Of a DNA stretch of 31,943 nt, positions 21,508 to 29,121 are shown one piece after another. The notes below the pieces were generated by a model. The model worked only from the letters and a program-made list of their open reading frames with translations, was not told where the DNA came from and searched no databases. The stretch is from an uncultured Oscillospiraceae bacterium (GTDB lineage Bacteria; Bacillota; Clostridia; Oscillospirales; Oscillospiraceae), in the NCBI GenBank assembly GCA_934597175.1, contig CAKTQR010000025.1, forward strand, positions 1 to 31,943. The letters run 5' to 3'. The translations under genes were made by a program, and so were the position numbers. The first letter of the stretch is position 1. Every line of letters starts with the position of its first letter.

Positions 21508-22518
21508 TTATGCCTTGCGGACGGAGTCGATGTGACGGGTGAGGTCGAGCATCTTGTTCGAGAAGCCCCACTCGTTGTCGTACCAAGCCATGAGCTTAAC
21601 GAAATGCTCGTTCAGAGCAAGGCCGGCCTTTGCGTCAAAAATGCTGGTGTGGGGATCGGTGATGAAGTCAGCGGAGACGACATCCTCGTCGACATACTCG
21701 ATAACGCCCTTCATGGGGCCTTCGGCTGCTGCCTTGACGGCTGCGCAAATCTCATCGTAGCTTGCGCCCTTTTCGAGGCGGCAGGTGAGGTCAACGATGG
21801 AGACATCGGCGCTGGGGATACGCATCGAGGTGCCGGTCAGCTTGCCGTTGAGCTCGGGAATGACCTTGCCGACAGCCTTGGCTGCGCCGGTGGAGGTGGG
21901 GATGATGTTGCCGTGAACACCACGACCGAGACGCCAGTTCTTCTTGGAGAAGCCGTCGACGACCTCCTGAGTTGCGGTGTCGGCGTGGACGGTGGTCATA
22001 AGACCCTCGACGATGCCGAAGTTGTCGTTTATGACCTTGGCAAGCGGAGCGAGGCAGTTGGTGGTGCAGGAAGCGTTGGAAACGACCTTTATGTCGGGAG
22101 TGTAGCTGTCAAGATTGACGCCGCAGACGAACATCGGGGTATCGTCCTTGGACGGGCCGGACAGCACGACGACCTGTGCGCCTGCGTCGATGTGAGCCTG
22201 TGCCTTCTCGGTGGTGAGGAAAGCGCCGGTGCACTCGAGAACATACTCAACACCCATCTCACCCCAGGGAAGCTCTGCGGGATTGCGGTTGCCGACGATG
22301 GGAACACGCTTGCCGTTTACGATGATTGCGCTGTCGTCAGACTCGACTGTGCCGTTGAAGCGGCCGTGTACGGAGTCGTACTTTACGGTGTAGGCCAGCT
22401 GAGCGGGGCTCTTGTCGGGAGCGTTGATCGCAACGACCTCGATGTCGTCGGAAACGACGGCTGCTCTGAAAACGAGACGACCGATACGGCCAAAACCATT
22501 GATTGCTACTTTGATCAT
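21508..22518 (-). CDS. gap: Glyceraldehyde-3-phosphate dehydrogenase, cofactor determinants unlike NAD-specific enzymes
   Basis: Oxidises glyceraldehyde-3-phosphate to 1,3-bisphosphoglycerate in glycolysis, or the reverse in gluconeogenesis; 336 residues. N-terminal NGFGRIG (7-13) binds the dinucleotide; the active site is SNASCTTNC with Cys151, and the activating base is His178. The sequence after beta strand 2 reads INAPDKS, with Ala33 where NAD-specific enzymes have an Asp (INDL). The region near 187-188 reads DGFSKK in place of the usual Leu-Pro-His. Both changes recall NADP-using GapB. ATG at 22518 follows GGAGGA by six bases; the frame extends to 22596 without another ribosome site. Confidence 0.97.
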   Translation of the reverse strand: MIKVAINGFGRIGRLVFRAAVVSDDIEVVAINAPDKSPAQLAYTVKYDSVHGRFNGTVESDDSAIIVNGKRVPIVGNRNPAELPWGEMGVEYVLECTGAFLTTEKAQAHIDAGAQVVVLSGPSKDDTPMFVCGVNLDSYTPDIKVVSNASCTTNCLAPLAKVINDNFGIVEGLMTTVHADTATQEVVDGFSKKNWRLGRGVHGNIIPTSTGAAKAVGKVIPELNGKLTGTSMRIPSADVSIVDLTCRLEKGASYDEICAAVKAAAEGPMKGVIEYVDEDVVSADFITDPHTSIFDAKAGLALNEHFVKLMAWYDNEWGFSNKMLDLTRHIDSVRKA

Positions 22519-22573
22519 GATAATTCCTCCATTATTAATATCAAGCGGAAAAATTTCCTTGTGATTTAAGTTC

Positions 22574-22603
22574 ATTGTAACATATACTATTGACAAAAAT
22601 CAA
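22574..22603 (-). promoter_or_regulatory. Promoter of gap
   Basis: On the minus strand TTGATT (22603-22598), 18 bases, then TACAAT (22579-22574) preceded by TGT. An ATTGA/TCAAT inverted repeat overlaps the -35 box and could be an operator. Confidence 0.6.
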
Positions 22604-22656
22604 TGCTGAGATACATCCAAATGTTTCGCAAAAAATACGCTTTTTTTAAGCGGCTA

Positions 22657-22685
22657 TTGTATAATTTGCTCGTTTCTGATAAAAT
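22657..22685 (+). promoter_or_regulatory. Promoter of the histidine-kinase-like gene
   Basis: TTGTAT (22657-22662), 17 bases, TAAAAT (22680-22685). A second -10-like TATAAT (22660-22665) overlaps its -35 box but has no clear partner. Confidence 0.5.
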
Positions 22686-22726
22686 TGTGCCGGATAATTG
22701 CTGCTATTCGCAAGGGAGGACTTGCC

Positions 22727-23797
22727 ATGCATGATACAAAGCTGCTCGCTGCGGCGCTTTCCATGGTCGACCAGCCGGTGGCCGTTTCGAAGAAGGACCG
22801 CATAGCTTTTATGAACACCGGTGCGATAGACCTTGCCGAAAGAGACCTGACGGGAAAGCCAACGGCGCTGCTGATACCCAGCCACATTATGAACACGCAG
22901 GCCGATAACTTTGCCGCAACTGCGTTTATCGGCTCAAAAAACTGCTCGGTCAAGGTCAACACCTTTGAGGGCGTGCGCATCTATGTCATGGTATGCAACG
23001 AGCAAGATCCCGATGACCGTGAGGCGCTGTATACGAATTTGCGCACGACTCTTTCAAACATCAAGTTTGCGACCACATGCGTATCCATTATCGCCGAGGA
23101 CGAGGGCAACGAAAAGCTGCTGGAGTATGTCAGCTCACTCAACCGCAGCTATTACAGGATGAAAAGGGTGCTCTCGAATGTGACGGCGCTAAATGCGATG
23201 GCAAGAGGTCAAATGCCGTTTAACCCGGAAGCGGTGGATGTGACTATGCTGTGCAAGGATTTGATCGATGAGGTCATGTCGCTCGGCGACCTGGGCGTGA
23301 TGATAAACTTCAACGCCCCGGAAAGAATAAGAATCGCCGCCGACCGTATGCTTTTGCAGCAGCTTCTGCTTAATCTCCTGTCAAACAGCATCATACACTG
23401 CCCGCATAACGGCAGGGTGTATGTCTCGCTTCTGAGAACGGATAAAAATCTCATTCTCTCGGTCGACGACAGCGGCGACGGCATGCCGCCCGATGAGCTG
23501 TCATATGCCTTCGAGCGGTATAAGCACGAGGCCGACCTCACAAAGCCGCAGGGCGCAGGCATGGGGCTTGCGGTCGTGCGTGGCATTGCCGAGCTGCACA
23601 AGGGTGCGGTGATAATCGAAAGCCGTGGCGAGAACATGGGCACATCGGTGAGGGTAATGTTGTCACTGGATATCCCGCTGGGCACGAAGATGAGCGCCCC
23701 ACGCCGTGACTATGAAAGAGAGAGCCTGCGGCTTATCCTGTCCGAGCTTTCATATTGCCTCCCGCTCAAATGCTTTTCCGAGCTGATGGAGGATTAA
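22727..23797 (+). CDS. Histidine-kinase-like ATPase without a phosphoacceptor His
   Basis: A 356-residue soluble protein. Residues 1-95 look like a PAS-type sensor (LSMVDQPVAVSKKDRIAFMNTGAIDLAERDLTG). A helical hairpin follows (about 100-170) in the place of the dimerisation/phosphotransfer domain. The C-terminal part is a GHKL ATPase with N box LLLNLLSNS (Asn216/Asn220), G1 DDSGDGMP (247-254) and G2 GAGMGLAVV (276-284). The helix that should carry the H-box reads LRTTLSNIKFATT, and no His occurs between residues 100 and about 230. There is no neighbouring response regulator and no membrane segment. ATG at 22727 follows GGGAGG. It may phosphorylate a partner another way or act as a pseudo-kinase. 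Confidence 0.82.
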   Translation: MHDTKLLAAALSMVDQPVAVSKKDRIAFMNTGAIDLAERDLTGKPTALLIPSHIMNTQADNFAATAFIGSKNCSVKVNTFEGVRIYVMVCNEQDPDDREALYTNLRTTLSNIKFATTCVSIIAEDEGNEKLLEYVSSLNRSYYRMKRVLSNVTALNAMARGQMPFNPEAVDVTMLCKDLIDEVMSLGDLGVMINFNAPERIRIAADRMLLQQLLLNLLSNSIIHCPHNGRVYVSLLRTDKNLILSVDDSGDGMPPDELSYAFERYKHEADLTKPQGAGMGLAVVRGIAELHKGAVIIESRGENMGTSVRVMLSLDIPLGTKMSAPRRDYERESLRLILSELSYCLPLKCFSELMED

Positions 23798-23825
23798 AAA
23801 GAGCACCCCGAGGGGTGCTCTTTTT
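23796..23825. terminator. Bidirectional terminator between the kinase-like gene and the secreted repeat protein
   Basis: GAGCACCCC/GGGGTGCTC hairpin flanked by five A and five T. Confidence 0.92.
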
Positions 23826-23829
23826 CGTT

Positions 23830-26475
23830 CTATTTCGTTGCTTTTATGCTGACTGCCGTGCTCTGTGCGGAGTTTGCATTAGAGTTTGCGTTGCAAACCG
23901 CACGCACTTTGTAGTAGTACCTGGTGTTCTTCTTAGCGCCGGTGTTGGTGTAGCTTGTCGAGGTAGTTGCGTCGTAATAGCTGAAGTTTTTGCCGTCGGT
24001 GGAGCGGTAGATGTAATACTTATCCGCACCCTTGACAGCACTCCATGTGATCTTCGGTTTACCATTCGAGGTCGTTATCTTGACCGTCGGCTTTGCAAGC
24101 GTCGTGATCATGCTCTTTACGCTGCTGGATGCCGAGGCGACATTCACGCCGTTTACGACCGCAACTGCCTGCACCTTGTAATAGTACTTTGTGCCCGACG
24201 CTGCGCCGGAATTGGTGTAGCTCGTACCGGTGACGGTGGTGTAGACCGAGAAGTTTCTCCCATCGGTCGAGCGATACACCCAATACTTCGTTGCGCCGGA
24301 AAAGGCGTTCCACTTAAGCTTTGCCTTGCCGTTTACCCTGCTGATGCTCACCGTCGGCGCTGCGGGGGCGCATTTGATGCTTTTGGTATTGCTGAAAGCG
24401 GAGGCAACATTACTGCCGTTCACGACCTTGACGGCTTTGACCTTGTAGTAATAGGTCGTGCCGATGACCGCACCGGTGTTGGTGTAGCTCGTGCTCGTGA
24501 CGGTGTCGTAGACCTTGAAGTTCTTCCCGTCGGTCGAGCGGTATATCCAATACTTCGTCGCCCCGTCAACTGCGTTCCAGCTGATCTTCGGCTTGCCGGA
24601 TGAGGTGGTTATCTTAAGCGTGGGCGCTGCAATGTAGCTTGCATCCTTTGCGCCGCAGCGGGTGCAGACACCGTTTGCGTAGCTGTGACCGAGGGCGGCG
24701 GTGTAGCTATCGGTGTAGCTGCTGCCGCAGGCTGCGCAGGTGTGGGTGGTGTAGCCCTTTGCCGTGCAGGTCGGGGCGGTGACGGTCGTTTTGTAGCTGT
24801 GTCCCGCTGCGGGTATGGCTTCAACTTTGGTGGTGCTGCATGCCGTGCAGGTGTAGGTCATTTCGCCTGCCGCTTCGCATCCGGCAGCCTTTGTGACCCT
24901 GCCGCTGTCCCATTTATGCTCCGTTGCGGGGAGCACGACGCACTTCGTCTGGTGGCAGGTAGCGCAGACATAGTATGCTCTGCCGGCGCTCGTGCAGCTG
25001 GGCTCTGTGCGAAGGGAGGTCTGTTCGACCCAGTAGTGGCCGCTTGCATCGGGCTTTATGACGCCGAGCTCGGATTGCTCGCCGCAGTAAACGAGCGTGA
25101 CGGCAAAGTCCTCAGCGCCGTCTGCGCCGACAGACTTGTCGATGGTGACATTGTACGGGAATGTGGCGCTTCCGGAGGCTATCTCCGATGCGCCGTAGAC
25201 TGCGCTTATGCTGAGGTCGTAGGTGATCGAATTGCCGTCCGAATCGTAGATATTCACGCAGTCGAAGCTCTCCGAGGTCTGGTCACGCTCGATAAGGCGC
25301 TTGTGCAGGACGCTTGAATTGTCACTGGCTTTGAGCTCGGCGACGAGGTAATCCGGCCGTACGGGCAGGTAGCCTTCATCGCCGACCCAGTTGACGGAAA
25401 CATCGATGCGCTTTTGCGTGTCGGGGTCTGTGCGGATAAGCCACAGCGCCTGCACCTCGCCGGTCGCCGGGACATTGATGTGCTCGGCTTTTTCGGGGTC
25501 GGGCGTGGCGTAGTAATTGCCGCTTGCGTTTGTGAACGAGCAGTTAGCGTAGTACTGCCCGTAGGGCACATCGTAAAACCATGTGACCTTATCGCCATTC
25601 GTCGTGGCGCTGAGCTTTGTGTAGCGCCCGTCGGTCGTCATGCCGTACATGTTGACGACAACGCCCGCACCGGGACGCTTGTAGTCGTCCTTGTCGGCGG
25701 CGGTGTTGAAGTAGCGGACATCAAGACCCACATCGTCGACGAGGGACTTGAGGACGACGGTGGGCTGCTCGTCATTTATCGTGTCGTAGGATTCGTAGGG
25801 GATGAACACGGACTGGTCACGGTGGACGATGACGATATCCGTGCCCTGCGTGAGCCCCAGCAGGCCGTTCGTCGTGACCTCAAGATGGCGCAGACGGGTG
25901 CGCAGGTACACGGGCGTGTCCGAGCCCTTGGTCACCTTGAATTTGCAGGTGACGAGGATGTTCGTATTCTGGAACACGGCCTGATCGTTTGCATCGGTGA
26001 CCTTGCCCGTCCAGAAGCCGAGATCGGAGTTTGTGAAGTCAAGAACGCCGGAATCAACGAGCGAGCCCGCCAGAGCGTCGGTCTTTTTCACGGTGTAGCC
26101 CTTTTTCGTGTTGGGCATGCTTGCCGAAACGAGGGACAGGCAATCGGTGTCGTACATGATGTTGCCGCCTGCGGACTTGAGCTTCATCTTGGTGAGCGTA
26201 CCCAGCTGAAGCTTGCCGAGCGATGTTCCGGGCAGCTTAACGCCGAGGTCATTTGCCATGCCGGTGATGTAATCGACAAGGTAGTCCTCGCTGTAGTTTA
26301 CAAGGTCGGGCGTAAGGCGCAGCCAGTACGAATATGTAAAGGTGTCGCCGACCTTAAAGGTGTACTGCGCCGTGCGTGTCTGCACGGTCAGCGTGTCGCT
26401 GCTGTCTGCCATCGCAACAGGCGCAAGGCTCAGCAGCATCAGTATTGCGAGCAAAAAGCATGAAAAGCGCTTCAA
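23830..26475 (-). CDS. Large secreted surface protein with CxxC modules and three fibronectin-III-like repeats
   Basis: An 881-residue exported protein. A signal peptide MKRFSCFLLAILMLLSLAPVAMA (1-23) leads into a beta-rich domain resembling a cohesin-like fold (about 25-225). A middle Cna-B-like region follows (about 230-475). Then come three Cys modules (about 480-610) of the pattern PxCTxxGxxxxxCxxC...GHSY, and three repeats of about 90 residues (about 615-881) built on W-x-A-x-x-G-A-x-K-Y-x-I-YRSTDG-x-NF and YYYKV-x-A. No LPxTG, SLH or other anchor is visible at the C-terminus. The best start is a TTG at 26475, nine bases after AAGGAG; a GTG at 26484 would touch that site. A cell-surface or adhesion role is inferred from the architecture. 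Confidence 0.85.
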   Translation of the reverse strand: MKRFSCFLLAILMLLSLAPVAMADSSDTLTVQTRTAQYTFKVGDTFTYSYWLRLTPDLVNYSEDYLVDYITGMANDLGVKLPGTSLGKLQLGTLTKMKLKSAGGNIMYDTDCLSLVSASMPNTKKGYTVKKTDALAGSLVDSGVLDFTNSDLGFWTGKVTDANDQAVFQNTNILVTCKFKVTKGSDTPVYLRTRLRHLEVTTNGLLGLTQGTDIVIVHRDQSVFIPYESYDTINDEQPTVVLKSLVDDVGLDVRYFNTAADKDDYKRPGAGVVVNMYGMTTDGRYTKLSATTNGDKVTWFYDVPYGQYYANCSFTNASGNYYATPDPEKAEHINVPATGEVQALWLIRTDPDTQKRIDVSVNWVGDEGYLPVRPDYLVAELKASDNSSVLHKRLIERDQTSESFDCVNIYDSDGNSITYDLSISAVYGASEIASGSATFPYNVTIDKSVGADGAEDFAVTLVYCGEQSELGVIKPDASGHYWVEQTSLRTEPSCTSAGRAYYVCATCHQTKCVVLPATEHKWDSGRVTKAAGCEAAGEMTYTCTACSTTKVEAIPAAGHSYKTTVTAPTCTAKGYTTHTCAACGSSYTDSYTAALGHSYANGVCTRCGAKDASYIAAPTLKITTSSGKPKISWNAVDGATKYWIYRSTDGKNFKVYDTVTSTSYTNTGAVIGTTYYYKVKAVKVVNGSNVASAFSNTKSIKCAPAAPTVSISRVNGKAKLKWNAFSGATKYWVYRSTDGRNFSVYTTVTGTSYTNSGAASGTKYYYKVQAVAVVNGVNVASASSSVKSMITTLAKPTVKITTSNGKPKITWSAVKGADKYYIYRSTDGKNFSYYDATTSTSYTNTGAKKNTRYYYKVRAVCNANSNANSAQSTAVSIKATK

Positions 26476-26559
26476 TAAACTCACTCCTTATGATTGTTTA
26501 TACATATCATACCAATATATCAAAAATATAAATATGGGCATTGACCGTTAAATGCTAAA

Positions 26560-26591
26560 AAAACAGGCATTTCATACAAAATGCCTGTTTT
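26560..26591. terminator. Terminator of the phosphatase-TatD operon
   Basis: Perfect 13-pair hairpin (26560-26572 with 26579-26591), with a T run on the minus strand side, 15 bases after the phosphatase stop. The 26476-26559 stretch also holds the weak promoter of the secreted protein. Confidence 0.88.
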
Positions 26592-26605
26592 AAAAACTTT
26601 GCTTT

Positions 26606-27421
26606 TTAGTCAAGATACAGAGCCTTGAGCCTGCCGATAGCAGCTTCGTCAAGACCCATATTCTCACGCAGGAAGCGGTCCATGCCGCCGTGTACCTCGT
26701 CGATGGTCTCAAAGGTCGCAGCGATGAAATCCTCCTGCACGGTGTCGAGCCTGTAGACAAACTCCAGCACAGCCTCGTCGTCGGTAAACTTGCGGCAATT
26801 TTTAAGCAGCCGCTGCGTACCCGGGGCGCAGCGCTCACGGGTCAGCATGTAGTCTGCGACGATGCCCTCACGGGGAACGCCCAGCGCTGTCAGCAGCAAC
26901 GCCGTTGCCGTGCCGACACGGTCCTTGCCCATGGTGCAGTGGTACAAAAGCGCACCGTCCTCGTGGCTTAGCAGTATCTCAAAAAACCTGCGGTAGTGCT
27001 CTATCGAGTGCTCAAGCGTCACGAGGATAGGGTAGAGGCTTCGCATCTGCCGAACGCCGTCGGGGTCTGTCTCCATGAGCCTGCGAGCCATTTTCAGTGT
27101 GCGCTGCGCCTCCTCGTCCTCGCTCTCGGGCTTGTCACGGGTGATGCCGTCGGTCGCCTCATCGAACATGGGGCAGACAATATATTCAGCACCGTCGATC
27201 TTCCTGTCGGGCTTCTGGATACGCTCTGCGCTTGTGCGGAAGTCGACGACTGTCTTGAGCCCGGCGGACTTGAGATATTCAACATCCTCGTCCGTGAGTC
27301 TTGCGAGCATGCCGCTTCTTATAAGCCGGTTTGGTCTAACACACCTGCCGTCCATGGTCTCGATGCCGCCGAGGTCACGGGCGTTCGGCGCACCGGTCAG
27401 TATCTTCTTGGGGTCATACAT
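26606..27421 (-). CDS. Tyrosine-phosphatase-like protein (Y_phosphatase3 type)
   Basis: A 271-residue protein of the protein-tyrosine/lipid phosphatase superfamily. The catalytic C(x)5R loop is HCTMGKDRVG with Cys162 and Arg168. The N-terminal NARDLGG (13-19) and LIRSGML motifs, and VVDFRTSAER, are typical of the bacterial DUF/IphP-like class. This class includes LipA/MptpB enzymes that act on phosphotyrosine or phosphoinositides. The ATG at 27421 starts one base after the TatD stop (TGA-A-ATG), so the genes are coupled; a longer frame reaches into TatD. The target is unknown. Confidence 0.87.
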   Translation of the reverse strand: MYDPKKILTGAPNARDLGGIETMDGRCVRPNRLIRSGMLARLTDEDVEYLKSAGLKTVVDFRTSAERIQKPDRKIDGAEYIVCPMFDEATDGITRDKPESEDEEAQRTLKMARRLMETDPDGVRQMRSLYPILVTLEHSIEHYRRFFEILLSHEDGALLYHCTMGKDRVGTATALLLTALGVPREGIVADYMLTRERCAPGTQRLLKNCRKFTDDEAVLEFVYRLDTVQEDFIAATFETIDEVHGGMDRFLRENMGLDEAAIGRLKALYLD

Positions 27422-27422
27422 T

Positions 27423-28187
27423 TCATTCACCAATTCCAAATAGTCTTTTGCCGTTATTGTAGGTAAGCATCTCGACATCCTCGGCGCTCATGCCCTTTAC
27501 ATCGGCGATTTTCTGCACGACAAACTCAAGCTGCCGTGAGTCATTGCGCTTACCACGGTTCGGCACGGGGGTCAGATACGGGCTGTCGGTCTCAATGACC
27601 ATGCGGTCAAGCGGGCACATTTCAAGCACCTCGATCGCCTTGCGGGCGTTTTTGTATGTGATAGGCCCGTCAAAACCGAGATACCAGCCCCGCTTTAACA
27701 GCTCCGCCGCCATCTCGGCGCTGCCCGAGTAGCAGTGGAATACGCCACGCAGCGTGGGGTAGTCCCGCACTATCTCCATACAGTCGCCGTGCGCCTCACG
27801 GTCGTGGACGATGACGGGCTTATCGAGCCTCAGTGCAAGCTCTATCTGCTTTCTGAAAAGCACCTTTTGCTCGGTCTTGTGCGTGTCGTCCCAATAGTAG
27901 TCGAGCCCTATCTCGCCGATGGCAACGCACTTCGGGTGCTCGGCGAGCCGTTCCAATTCGGCGTAAGCGTCATCACTTAGCTTATCCATATCCTCGGGAT
28001 GCCAGCCGACTGCGGCGTATATAAACTCAAAGCGCTCGGCAAGAGCTATCGCCGCCTTGCTGCTTCCAAGGTCGCAGCCCGGGTCGACGATGAGACCGAC
28101 ATTGCCGTCGGGCATAGAAGCGAGTATCTCATAGCGGTCGGCGTTGAAAGCACCGCTGTCATAATGCGCATGGGTGTCAAAGTACAT
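27423..28187 (-). CDS. TatD-family metal-dependent deoxyribonuclease
   Basis: A 254-residue TIM-barrel hydrolase with the full TatD metal set: HAH (His6, His8), GEIGLDYY (Glu92), HDREAH (His128), FHCYSG (His151) and ETDSPYL (Asp201). Family members are Mg2+-dependent 3'-5' exonucleases thought to repair damaged DNA. The ATG at 28187 follows AGAGGTG by six bases, which decides it over the GTG at 28196. It is the first gene of a two-gene operon with the phosphatase, and its promoter overlaps that of the divergent DUF364 gene. Confidence 0.93.
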   Translation of the reverse strand: MYFDTHAHYDSGAFNADRYEILASMPDGNVGLIVDPGCDLGSSKAAIALAERFEFIYAAVGWHPEDMDKLSDDAYAELERLAEHPKCVAIGEIGLDYYWDDTHKTEQKVLFRKQIELALRLDKPVIVHDREAHGDCMEIVRDYPTLRGVFHCYSGSAEMAAELLKRGWYLGFDGPITYKNARKAIEVLEMCPLDRMVIETDSPYLTPVPNRGKRNDSRQLEFVVQKIADVKGMSAEDVEMLTYNNGKRLFGIGE

Positions 28188-28199
28188 GTCGTTCACCTC

Positions 28200-28236
28200 T
28201 TGCGCAATTATAACATTGCCTGCTATAATAACGCAA
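28200..28236. promoter_or_regulatory. Overlapping face-to-face promoters in a near-palindrome
   Basis: Plus strand: TTGCGC (28200-28205), 18 bases, TATAAT (28224-28229). Minus strand: TTGCGT (28236-28231), 18 bases, TATAAT (28212-28207). The 37 bases are nearly palindromic, and each promoter's -10 lies inside the other's spacer, so the two cannot be occupied together. Confidence 0.75.
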
Positions 28237-28257
28237 GTAACATATCGAGGTGAAACA

Positions 28258-28977
28258 ATGAAGGATTATTATAAAATTCTAATAGACGGCATGAACGATA
28301 TGCTCACCGTGACCGATATCGTGCGGGGTGTCGCATGGGTCGGGGCGGAGCTATGTAACGGCAGCTTCGGCATTGCCATGAACACCGAGGGCGAGAGCGT
28401 GCAGCGCATGTTCGCCTCGCTCGTGGGGCTCGGCGCAAAGCAGGCGGCACAGGCCGTTATGAGCTGGAACTTTAGTGAGGCCAGCGAAGCCATGGCGGTC
28501 ATAAACGCCTTTTACAATACGCCCGAGCGCATGGAGCGCCTGCACCTTGCCGACGACAGTGCAAAAAGCTGCACCGACGGCATGGATATCGAGGGCAAGA
28601 CCGTCGCACTCATCGGCCACTTGAAGCTCGGCGAGGAAGCGCTGAGGGGCGCAAAAAAGGTTTACATAATCGAGCGAGAGCCCCGTGACGGCGACCTGCC
28701 GGACTCTGCCTGCGAGTACATTCTGCCCGAGTGCGATGTGGTGATCATCACCGGCAGTGCAGCGATAAACAAGACCATGCCGAGGCTTTTGGAGCTGTCC
28801 GAAAGCGCAAAGACCGTCGTCATCGGTCCGACCGTACCCATGTGCCCCGAGCTCAAAACGCTCGGCATCGACCGCCTGTCCGGCATGGTCGTGACCGACA
28901 AGACCGGCATCATCGATTGGATGCAAAAGGTGAGGGGAACGCCGTATCCCTTCGGCAAAAGCTTCGTAATAGACTGA
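28258..28977 (+). CDS. DUF4213/DUF364 protein, putative heavy-metal-chelation domain
   Basis: A 239-residue protein with an N-terminal DUF4213-like part (about 5-90: GVAWVGAELCNGSFGIAMN) and a C-terminal Rossmann-like DUF364 part (about 105-230: KTVALIGHLK, VYIIEREP, CDVVIITGSAAINKTM, VVIGPTVPMCPEL). DUF364 proteins are described as possible heavy-metal chelators; no activity is established and no metal-cofactor gene is near. The ATG at 28258 follows GAGGTG by six bases. A single-gene unit, with a terminator at 28977. Confidence 0.87.
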   Translation: MKDYYKILIDGMNDMLTVTDIVRGVAWVGAELCNGSFGIAMNTEGESVQRMFASLVGLGAKQAAQAVMSWNFSEASEAMAVINAFYNTPERMERLHLADDSAKSCTDGMDIEGKTVALIGHLKLGEEALRGAKKVYIIEREPRDGDLPDSACEYILPECDVVIITGSAAINKTMPRLLELSESAKTVVIGPTVPMCPELKTLGIDRLSGMVVTDKTGIIDWMQKVRGTPYPFGKSFVID

Positions 28978-29005
28978 AAACCAGAGCCGTTTTGGCTCTG
29001 GTTTT
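28977..29005 (+). terminator. Terminator of the DUF364 gene
   Basis: AAAACCAGAGCC pairs with GGCTCTGGTTTT (28977-28988 with 28994-29005), followed by ATTTT. Confidence 0.9.
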
Positions 29006-29053
29006 ATTTTCGCTTATTTCCCCTGCAGATAAAACATTTCTCAACAGCGCCAA

Positions 29054-29104
29054 ATGACGCACTTCGGGGAATTACATAAGTATAATAAATAATACCTTAT
29101 GTAA
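29054..29104 (+). promoter_or_regulatory. spoIIE promoter region with wide spacing and a dyad around the -10
   Basis: Perfect TATAAT (29081-29086). No -35 lies at 17 bases, but ATGACG (29054-29059) stands exactly 21 bases upstream, the unusual spacing of Spo0A-activated sigma-A promoters in Bacillus. TTACATAAG (29072-29080) and CTTATGTAA (29096-29104) form a perfect inverted repeat enclosing the -10 box. Confidence 0.5.
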
Positions 29105-29121
29105 ACTTCGGAGGCGATATT

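Noticed and set aside
21532..22569. 345-residue plus-strand frame opposite gap
   Set aside because: It is antisense to a fully conserved GAPDH and its Val/Asp/Gly-rich translation is typical of shadows.
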